This document shows positions 52,545 to 62,265 of a DNA stretch of 64,000 nt, in pieces (positions within the stretch are counted from its first letter, which is position 1; each line of letters begins with the position of its first letter). A model generated the notes under the pieces. It searched no databases. It was given only the letters and a program-made list of their open reading frames with translations, and had not been told where the DNA came from. A program made the translations under genes and the position numbers. Source of the stretch: Argentina anserina (Eukaryota > Streptophyta > Magnoliopsida > Rosales > Rosaceae); the NCBI RefSeq assembly GCF_933775445.1, contig NC_065874.1:27846501-27910500 (forward strand), given 5' to 3'.

Positions 52545-55517
52545 AAAGATAGGAACTTTATTGAAATCTGGGTTCTTTATGCAGAACAGAACACAAGTTT
52601 CTACTTATAAAAAAAACAAAAACAAAATCTAAGCAAAAACCCAGGAAGAGAAGTGATTGAAGAAGTGAAAAGATGTCACCTTTTGAGATCAAATGAGCTT
52701 TAGTTGTGAGATATGTGTGAATCCCAGAGCACAGAGACACAGAGCAGAGCCAATCTCGGAGGACCCTTTTTAGAGTGGTTTTGTTTGTTTATTGTGGGAT
52801 TGAGAGGACAACAGTTAATTTGGGCTGAAATATTGCAGAGCACAAGCTGGGATGAACTAGATGACAACACCCAGATGGAGACTGACAGCCTTCAAATGCT
52901 ATAATTCTATTTTATTGCATTTTACAAAAAATACAAAAACAAAGGGGAATTAGAGTCAAAGTTGCTGAGAGGAAATGAGTGAAGGAGGAAGAAAAAACCG
53001 GCCAGGTTTGGGAGAGCTCAGATCTTGTGAAAGTGAAAATAGAATTGATAAATTCTTCTCCATGGTGAGTAGTTTTATTAAATAAAGTAACTGACCAGTA
53101 ATGAATAAGTTGCAGAAATTAAAGGACCAGTGGGGGAGGCAACTCCAAGCAGGTAGAAAGTAAATGTGGAGGGGGGTCATCCTTTCTCACTGCATGAGTC
53201 AATGAGTCGTAACCTATGAGTTACAACCTACATGAATAACATTAGATATATTTACTTTGGTCAGAGGAGAAAAGAGATTGGCCTTCCCTTGCTAAAGGCC
53301 ATTTGAGCTGTTTAGCCGTTCAAAAACAAAAATAATATATGATTTTCATGGTCATCGAAAGTTATTGACACATTTATTTACAGGGAAAATCTAATGAATG
53401 ACATACCATAGTCACCGATAATTTTAGTATATCAATTTTGAAAACTATCATTTAATTAACATATATATCGTTAAGTTTTCCGTTATGTTTGACGTTACAA
53501 ATAATTTTTTTAACACTAGCAATTAATCAACCAATTTTTCAATAAAAACTAACATTTAATATGTCAAAACATTTTCACCTAACGACTTTATGTCTATAGT
53601 TACTTTAAACTTGGTGGAATCATTGTTGCCTTAACTAGGAAAAAGGTTAGAAAACTGCTACAAAACCAAGACCATCTTCAATCTTTTGAAAACAAAAGAA
53701 CATAAACAAAACCAACTCATGATCCACACTTAAGCGGTAGTTTGCCACTGAGGACTTAAGGATTTCAAACATTTAAAACATATAGACAATGTTCTAGAAT
53801 TCTAACCTCTGCACTCAAAGGTAAACAATTATTTTTACCTGAAATTATTAAATCAATTTATATATGACTAGACTGTCTAGCGTTTTGGAAAATAATATAT
53901 AAAGAATTGCAAGAGAAAAAGAAAAAATTGAAAAGGCTAGAAATTTTTAGGGGTATTTCTATAAAACACCCCGGGATACTTGGATATTATTTATCAAATC
54001 TAAAGAAGAATCTATTATATTCGAAGAGACATAAAATTCTCCAAAAAACTCTTCAAGATGACAAAAAACCTCTTAATATTTTGAGTATCGGTTTGATCCA
54101 CCCTAACTGGTATCAGAGCTTGTTTTGCTCAAAAACAAGCAAAAATCAGGCTTATGTCATAGAGTTGGCTCCTTTTAGCCAATAAAAAAGAATCCAAACT
54201 AAAGAATTATCAGTCATTTTGTATTGAAAAAGCTACTGCTAAGTGACAAGTGTGCTTTCATTAGAAGCATATTCAAGCAAACCAATACTCAATTAAATAC
54301 GTGTGTAGATACTAAATACTCCATACGACGAACACATTTATCTCTAAAGAGAGATTGGAGTAGCAGATCTTGATCCATCAAGACCAAACCTGATTGATTT
54401 CCTAGATTATCTAGTGTCAATGTTTTGAAATAGTAACCGTAGACATGAGATCGTTAGGTGAAAATGTTTTGGCATGTTGAAGGCTAGTTCTTATTGGAAA
54501 ATTGGTTGATTAATTGCTAGTGTCAAAAACAAAAAAGTTTTGTTTGTAACGTCAAGCTTAACGTCAAAGTTCACGGCATATATGGAAATGATGTTAGGAT
54601 TCAAACTTCATGTACTAAAGTGTTAGTTTTCAAAGTTGGTATACTGAAATTTATCAGTGACTAATAGTTGGTATATTGTTCTTATAATTTTCCCTTATTT
54701 AAATGCATATGTTTTTCATTGTACTGGTTTGTAAAACTTAACTTCAATAAATTTTTTTTAAAAGACAATATTTTTATGTAATTATGTTTTCTACGAATGA
54801 TAGTTTTGACAAGATACATCAATGAAACATTTGTATTTTTATATAATTATCGTTATATATATGTGTGAAGATAAAATTATAGAGGAGTAGATTTGACAGT
54901 TCACAATTTTGTGAATCTTTTGAGTGTTCGTTTTATAGTAGTAGAGATGAGCAATTGCACCCAACTTAGTATTTGATAAAATTTTCAGAATTTCTCGTAT
55001 GTAGTTATGTATTTATACTCAACGATCACTGTGTATTTATATAATTATCTCTAATTTAGGCCGTTTATTCTATATGCGAAGATGCATGCCATACGCTGAA
55101 GATATTATGTAAAAGTTCATATGTACTTTCAAATATGCTACGTTTCATGTGCTTTTCTGTGTTACTTTTACATAAATTATGTATTATGATTTCATATAAT
55201 CATTTGCTGAATGCTAATAAAGATACCACGATAACTAAAAAATATTTCCAATACCTAAATTTCAGCTTACATACACAATTTTTTTGATTACTAATGATCC
55301 TATATGGACTAATAACGGCTCAATTTCTTAAAGTAGCTGCACAGCATGATCAAATATCTACATGTGATAAGAAGAAAATGTAAATTGAAATTATCCTTAT
55401 TTGTTTTCTAATTAGTTATGACTTATGAGAAAAGCATATTTTGAGCTTTAGACACCTTTTGGGGTAATGCTAGACACACTATGCTTGGGGAAATGACATT
55501 AACCAACCTAGTGTGCC
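52545..55517. other. Intergenic, with an LTR-element remnant
   Basis: 5' flank of the HERK1-like gene, then AT-rich DNA. 54107-54120 reads CTGGTATCAGAGCT, the initiator-tRNA primer-binding site of Copia elements, right after possible LTR sequence, but no gag/pol follows. Confidence 0.5.
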
Positions 55518-56047
55518 TAATGGTCTAAATATCGTTTATCGGTATCGTATCGGTCGAAGGGTAAAACAATATATCAGAGATATATCGGGCATATATCGAT
55601 ATATATCGGTTTTATCGGATTTGCTTATTTTCAATAAAATTTATAAAATTATACTTTAATATATACCAAATAAACTAAAAAAACGGTATTAAGTAAACTA
55701 AAGAAAATAAATACTTGATTTTGTGACAATTAAAATACACGAACGACACCTAATTATAAAAATAGGTATTTAAGAATGATTATTTAGGCTTGAAATTCAT
55801 CATATATATTTAAAATATATCTAAATTAAAAATATATATGAAAAAAATGAAAAAATATATATATAAGTTTTTTTAAAAAGAGGAAATAAATATTAAAAAA
55901 TTAAACAAAAATTGAAAAATTAAAAAAAAATCAAAGTTTGACCGATATTTAACCGTTGACTGATATATTCAACCGATATGGCGATATCGTATCATTTTCT
56001 AAATATCACCGATATATCAGCCGATATATCCGATATTTAGAACACAG
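55518..56047. mobile_element. hAT-type MITE, copy 2 (CGATATATCGG family)
   Basis: Same family as 17334-17892: the left end TAATGGTCTAAATATCG, the interior block from TTTTCAATAAAATTTATAAA onward, and the right end GATATTTAGAACACAG all correspond. It lacks some of the GACCGATATTTGACC repeats. I see no clean 8-bp duplication, so its borders have decayed. Confidence 0.8.
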
Positions 56048-56664
56048 TCCAACCAGTACTTTACTTGTATTACAAAAGAGGATGAACAAATTCATCACAT
56101 ATTCACATTTGCTTTCTATTTATTTCCGAAACGTGGCAAGTAATAATACAATAATTAATGTAAAGTGAGTTATATATCATTAACATAAATATATAAAAAA
56201 ATCAATAAAAAATACAAAAAGAAATTACCAATTAAACAAAGAAACTCAACCCCCTAATTTTTAATGTATGACAACTCTTGTTTGCTGTCAAGTGTTAACT
56301 CCACCACGTCTAACGAATCTTCACTAACCTCCATGTTCCAAACACAGCTCCCATAATCGCATTGACCCGACCAAATAAGAAGAATAATGAATGTAGGGGA
56401 AAAAAAATATGAAAACCTAATTTAGTAGAAGCGGTGCCTTCTCATCTTTGGTTGGCAATTGGAAACCTACTGATTAGACGGCATTGCAAAGAAGAAGAAT
56501 CAGAAGACAACTAATTCTTGGCTTAACATACTCAGCCGTGTCGAAAACGGCAACAAGAGACGCGCACACAAGCACACAAAACTTGGATTACATGAAAAGG
56601 TTGTATTCGAACACTCTAAAACCAAATCAAGGAGATAAAAAAGATATCAGGGCAGCAAAAAGAA
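56048..56664. other. Flank of the first PPR pseudogene
   Basis: No recognised gene. The frame that runs into the PPR homology from about 56484 has no family likeness before about 56665. Confidence 0.45.
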
Positions 56665-58406
56665 ACACTAGTGGAGCTACTCAACTGCTCAGGAAGATAG
56701 AACTATCTCCTGATTGCAAGCCTGACCTAGTTACCTACAGCATTGTCATCAACAGTCTTTGCAATGAGACGCTAATTGCTGATGCATTCAACCTCTTCTC
56801 GGAGATGATCAGTAAGGGTATCAAGGCAGATGTCATCACATATACCTCATTGATTGATGGAGTTTGCAAATTAGGCCAGTGGGAACAAGCTACGAGGTTG
56901 CTGAAAGAAATGGCAAGTCAACATTTTCCAAATGTGCAAACGTTCAATGTCTTGGTAGATGGACTATGTAAAGTGGGCAAGGTTCGGGAAGCTGAAACTG
57001 TGATTCAACTAATGATCCAAGGAGATATTGAACTTTGAACTTAATGCAGTTACATTCAATTTTATGACTTAAAAGTTTCAATAATCACAAAAGTGAGTTT
57101 TAGTAAATTCTAGAGTCCATTAAAAGCTATGACACATAGTTATTGAATATGTAAAAAATAGTGAGGTTCATGAACAACCACGAAATTTCATATTACATCT
57201 CATGAAAAAACTACATATAGGCTCAAAAACTCACAGGTTGTTATCGACTTAAACTAACCAAACATGTATGACATATTACATTCAATCCAAATTTCACATG
57301 TTCATACCAAATCCACATCATCAATGAAACTTACAATTCAATTCTTATGGAATGCAAAACCATCATCTATGTATTTAGAGACATAATTATCCTAGACTTT
57401 AGAGACATCCTAAGACTCAATTGACTCAAATAAAGCAAACACATTTTTGTTAACTGTGCAATGGACTGAAACAGCCACAAGTAAGGGTATTGCTTTATCC
57501 GATATAACTTAAAAGTTAGAATATTATTTTCTTTTGAAACTATATACATCTATTTATACAAAGTTATTTTCTAAGTTATAAAGCGAGGTGGACGTGCGGC
57601 CTAAATCAGTCGTCTAGCACAAACTCATCCATTTGTTTCAGAAGGCTGGATAACTAGAATCAGAGATAATCACAAGGCATAACTCATTTGTTGGACACCA
57701 CGGGGGCCACATCCTCGAAAAAATGTTTTCCCAATCGACTCCATCACTGAGATGTATGTCAGTCGATGGGTCTCTAAGATCCAATTTTGTAAATCTTGAA
57801 CCAGTGTAATGAAAATAGCATGCCCATTACTCAACTCGGAATAACTTTGTCTGTTAGACTGACCCTAAAATGTTAATAAAAGACACATTCAATCCTAAGT
57901 GACCTTAACAAGGTACAAATGGAGGGTTAATGCTAAAATTAACAAAATAAACTTTACATATTCCGTTCCCTTTATAACTTACAATAAACTAAGCATAAAT
58001 AAATATTTTAGCTTTCTTAAAAATTTATGTAAGTGTAACAAGTATCCTATATGCATACTGCAACAAAATTAAAACATTTATCACAACCATATAGAATAAA
58101 ACAAAATCATTTAAGACTTATAATATAATGATTGGAGGATTTTGTAAGGGAGGCCTGGTTGCTGAAGCTGAAACACTGCTCTAAGAAATGGAAGAGAAAG
58201 GTTGTTCTCCAGATGGTGGTACCTACAATATATTAATTCGAGGGCTCATCAAGATCAATGAGTTATCAAAGACGATGGTTCTTATTCATCAATTGGTGCC
58301 ACGGGGTTTCTCCACAGATGCATCAACAATGGAAATGATAATTCATTTGTTGTCCAGAGATAAAGTGGATCCAGCTTTGTTGCCATTGATAAAAAGATCA
58401 GCATGA
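56665..58406 (+). pseudogene. RFL-type PPR pseudogene, copy 1 (interrupted)
   Basis: Former P-class pentatricopeptide repeat protein of the restorer-of-fertility-like group, which binds organellar, usually mitochondrial, RNA. 56665-57060 encodes PPR motifs such as PDLVTYSIVINSLCNETLIA, VITYTSLIDGVCKLGQWEQA and FNVLVDGLCKVGKVREAE. A 7-bp duplication near 57035 causes an early TGA. 57061-58105 has no similarity to the second copy. Homology resumes about 58106 (IMIGGFCKGGLVAEAETLL) with a TAA at 58182-58184, then runs to TGA at 58406. Compared with copy 2 it lacks about 520 bp of the centre and has about 1.05 kb of foreign sequence instead. Not functional. Confidence 0.88.
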
Positions 58407-59000
58407 ATTATGTAGAATTTTTTTTCTTTTACATCTTTGAATCTTCAAACTGATCATTGTGGCTGTCACGTTGAACTTTGAAATTGTTGAAGTTTAGGCA
58501 ACCATTGTGTACCCGATTCTTCATGTATGTGCTATTTGACTTATGTGCTATTTGAAGATTCTTCCAGCTTAGCTATAAAATGCTGTCATTTCTGTTTCTC
58601 TTCTGTATCTAACTATCTGTTTTCACACTGACAAAATTGGTCGCATGCTTTTCATTGGATTGGTAATTTTGCAATCCATGGTTTTGGAATTTGAGGTTTC
58701 TGGGTGGCTTTTGCTTTGCCCAACGTCCAGACTTCTGCCTCATCGCTTTTCTTGAGATAATGCAAGTTGTATAGGAAACTGAAGGTGTAAATAGTTTTGC
58801 AAATTTTTTATTTATATAGCCACCACTTGTATTTTCGGTTTAAAGTATTGTCATCTTGACAATCACTTCTACTAGTTACATATCATTTATGTCAAAATAC
58901 TGAAAAAGCCTATGTCTTTTCTAATCAGGTTTCTCACAGAATTTTCAGATTGTGGATGGGTCATATAATTTTTGCAGGTTTGTTGCTTAAAGAGATTGCG
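58407..59000. other. Intergenic/decayed gene sequence
   Basis: 58684-58765 is similar to 60590-60672 (GGTTTCTGG...GGC, then CCAGACTTCTGC, then GATAATG), an old dispersed duplication. An acceptor-like TTTTTGCAG lies near 58978, before the kinase fragment. Confidence 0.5.
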
Positions 59001-60371
59001 TGTATGGTTTTCGAGTACCGGGAGTCGGGAGACTGCGTTATGCATGGTGAAAGAGATTGCGTTTCATATTTTGGTGGAGTTTGATTACTTGAACCGTGAG
59101 TTTTTGATTATACAATAGGGATTTGAAGCCAGAGTATGTGTTGCTTTTGTCGATGATTGGTCCGATTCATCCGAGTAAAGATCTTGGGAAGTTGGCGTGT
59201 TGCAAATGGAAAAACAAAGTTGCAACAATTTCTAGGGCTTTGAAAGATTTTAAGAGGTCGAATGGGGATCTTACTAAGAATCAATGTTCTAAAAAGCAGC
59301 TGCCTAGGCGTCAACTAAGTACTAGGAAGCGGGTCACCACCATATTTTTTGCCTATTCATCAATATGTGACATTTGAGGAATTTGACGGCCACCTAGGGG
59401 GTTTTAGCCAGTACATGGCGATCAAAATCGGTGTAATTTAAAAAAAACACAGTGGAAGTCAAAGAACTTTTTGATGAGATTTTATTTCAGATGTGACACA
59501 GAAGATGAGGAAAGAGAAATATATATTGAGTTTGAATCCGATACCTGAAGAGTTAGAGAAAAATTTGGAGAAGAAAAACTTGAGATTTAGTTTTGTATTT
59601 GTTTTATAATTTACCTTTTGTTCTAATATTTTTATATGGTCTTTAGACTTAAGTTATTTTGAGTTTAGACTATTTTGAAAATTAATATTTAACATCTTTA
59701 TATATTTTTAACTATTAAACTATTTAAATAAATGTATATAAATAAATAAATATTTGATAATTCGAATTTGATTAGGCAATGCCTAACCGTCTAAGCGCTA
59801 GGAGGTAGTTGTCCGGCTGCATATCATCTAACGGTTTTTTCTTTCGAACTTTGCCAATAATCAGAAGTAGAATTAAGATTTGGAAAAAGGCTGAGACAAC
59901 TCAGGGTTGTGGAGGGGCGGAAACCTCTGAGGATGCTGAGGCAGAGTCCATCGTGGCTAGTGTAGCCAGTTTTGTTAATGAAGTGAAATCAAATGGGAAT
60001 GCTGTGGAAGAACGAGTGAAGAATTCTGTGGTTAAAGATGATCAGCTACAAGTGAAGAAGTAAAAGACAATCACCAGGAAAACAAGGACCAGAAAAGACC
60101 AGACCCTTTAAAAAGGAAAAATTTTCTTGCAGCCGCTGACCTTAAATGCAAATTGGTTGATTTTGGAAATGCTTTTTGGACATAGAAGCAATTAACAAGT
60201 GATATACGGACAAGGAAGGCAGTGCAGATTTCCGAAAGTTATTCCTGGAGATAAATACTCGACTCCTGCAAATATGTTGTCATTTGCTTGTGTTTGCTTT
60301 GAGCTAGCCACTGGTGAAGTGCTTTTTGATCCACACAGCGAAGCGGTGACAAATATGACAAAGATGAGGTG
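59001..60371 (+). pseudogene. SR-protein kinase (SRPK) fragment, interrupted
   Basis: Decayed segment of an SRPK-type kinase that phosphorylates SR splicing factors. 59001-59283 resembles CMVFEY, VKEI(C)FHILV, then DLKPE(N)VLLLSMI and NGDLTKNQ. 59864-60371 continues with KKA, GCGGAETSEDAEAES, RPDPLKRKNFLAAADLKCKL, VDFGNA, KYSTPAN and FACVCFELATGEVLFDPHS, ending at a still-recognisable splice donor GAG/GTGAGT. Several stops and shifts are present (for example TAG after FWT near 60184), the HRD region is altered, and the 5' and 3' ends are missing. A retained donor means it came from genomic DNA rather than a retrocopy. Confidence 0.8.
59284..59863. mobile_element. Probable hAT-type insertion within the SRPK fragment
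   Basis: The kinase homology breaks after AAGAATCA (to 59283) and resumes after AATAATCA (to 59863), a 7/8 match expected of an old 8-bp target duplication. The insert begins TGTTCTAAAAAGCAGCTGCCTA and near its right end has GCCTAACCGTCTAAGCGCTAGG, a GC-rich pattern seen in plant hAT MITEs. No coding sequence. Confidence 0.55.
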
Positions 60372-61058
60372 AGTGCAGTTTCTTGACCATCCCTAATCCA
60401 AAGAAAGACTAAGCATGTTTTGAGGTGAGTGTAGCTTCTGGCTCAGTAGCTCTTTTATCTTTTTTTTTTCAGGGTTGAGAAATCTGAAAGAGCCGGTTAA
60501 GGTTGCTATATCTTACACAGCACTATCTGACCAGTTGATAGCTCAGATTACGATGTACATTGGTAATTATGGTATTCCAGATATCTACTTTTTAGGTTTC
60601 TGGCTGGCTTTCGCCTCTCTTTTGCCAATTTCCAGACTTCTGCTTCATTGGTTTTCATTAGATAATGTAAATTACATATGTCCATCAGCTTTCCTACTAT
60701 GATGTCACTAGAATCTACAATGTCTATTATGGTGGAATAACTTTTATTACACTAGTTTATTTTCTATCACATAATGTACAATTAATCCTCTATACATTTA
60801 TAGATAAAAAAGTATTAATTAATCGAGGTTATAAAATTATCGATAAACTTTTAACTAATAGAAAAAGAATGGCTAGTCTCTTTTTTTACCCTAGTCTTCC
60901 TCTTCTTGGCGGGACAAAATAAGTTTTCAAAATAAAAATAAGAAAATGAAAAAGTTTTAATTTCCTTTTTCCTTTGTACAGTCACATGTTCTCTTTCTGT
61001 ACTTTATTAACCCTCAGCTTAAGTATTGTATTTGGTTATGTACTAAGAATGTTGACGA
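60372..61058. other. Decayed sequence, no gene recognised
   Basis: After an acceptor-like T-run/CAG near 60471 the sequence GAGAAATCTGAAAGAGCC, then GGTTAAGGTTGCT, resembles 62204-62234. 60590-60672 is the second copy of the 58684-58765 repeat. No protein identified. Confidence 0.45.
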
Positions 61059-61066
61059 TTTGGAAG

Positions 61067-62181
61067 CAGTGACGAATCCAGAATTGAAATGTGACATGAG
61101 CTACTTTAGACAGACAAAAAAGGTTGTTCGACGGTATTAGTTTTATTTATTTATTAAAAATAACAAACATACATAGGAAGGACTCAGAAGATGATTCTTC
61201 AATTAAATCATTAGCAATTGGAGTGCTTACTAAAGCTTGTGAATGTGAACATGCTGATTGTTGATAACTCTTTTTACTAAATCATGTATCAATTTCTTTA
61301 GATATATGCCTTTTAACACAATTAACGTGATCATCATCAGATATCTTGAAAAAATACATCATAAATTATATAGTTACTTAACAATTGTTCGATGCAATAT
61401 TTAAAGTAATTATACAATTGTTACTGCTTATTTTACAGTAATTGTTTTTAGAGAATGTACTCAATGTAAATAAAAGTTTAAAAGCTTTGTTTGTTGAAAA
61501 CCACGGTGATTCATTTAAGTTTTCTGCAGACCTCAAATGGCATAGGACTATAGAAGGTTCCAGCGCTGATATTTACTAAATTAACCATAACAGAACATCC
61601 GCCGTATTAGTTTATTAACCAGAAAACCAAGCGAACCATCAACTGAGTTTAGAGAAAAAGAAAGCAAGTAGTTGCTACAGAAATTGGAGAAGCTTGATAA
61701 GAATCTCAATCTAGTATTTCATCATATATGAACAAATAAAGCACTAATCTTGAGTTCTTGACTACACTGATAAACTAGCCAAACAAATTTGAACATCTGA
61801 ATTCTATTTTAGGGTCAACTGGTCAAAAACTACTTAGCAGAAATAAGAAGAACCTGATTGAGCCTGAGCTTGGCGGCTTACCCTTCTCGGAGATTGGTAA
61901 TGAGAGCAAGGCCAATGAATAGGGAGCTTCGGCGGAGTGGCGACTGGCGAACTGGCGAGTGACCAGACTGCCGGAGTGGTGACGGCCGACGAGCTTGGAA
62001 GATGAGAAGAAGAGTAAAAGACGCGAAGACGGCGAAGTCGAGAAGATGAGAAGAAAGAGAACTGAGAAAAGGGTTCAGTGCTCTCGCGGCCTCGCCTCTC
62101 TGTTTCACTTCTTTTTTTTTTAAATAGAAGTTGGTTTTTTTTTTGGAAACCCAAAGTTCACATCGCCTGGATCCGCCACTG
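61067..62181. mobile_element. 1.1-kb hAT-type non-autonomous element
   Basis: Termini are CAGTGACGAATCCAG and, on the minus strand, CAGTGGCGGATCCAGG. The flanking 8-bp repeat TTTGGAAG is perfect (61059-61066 and 62182-62189). The 3' third is GC-richer and carries an arginine/serine-rich minus-strand frame (62154-61834) with no known domain. No transposase is visible. It lies about 80 bp upstream of the second PPR copy. Confidence 0.85.
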
Positions 62182-62265
62182 TTTGGAAGATATAATTGGA
62201 GGAGAGATCTGAGAGAGCCAGTTGAGGTTGCTGATTCTTAGAACCCGGCTGATCGGTAATTTCAA

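Noticed and set aside
61834..62154. Arginine/serine-rich minus-strand frame as a gene
   Set aside because: It sits wholly inside the hAT-type element, has no known domain and no upstream promoter. Kept only as an observation on the element.
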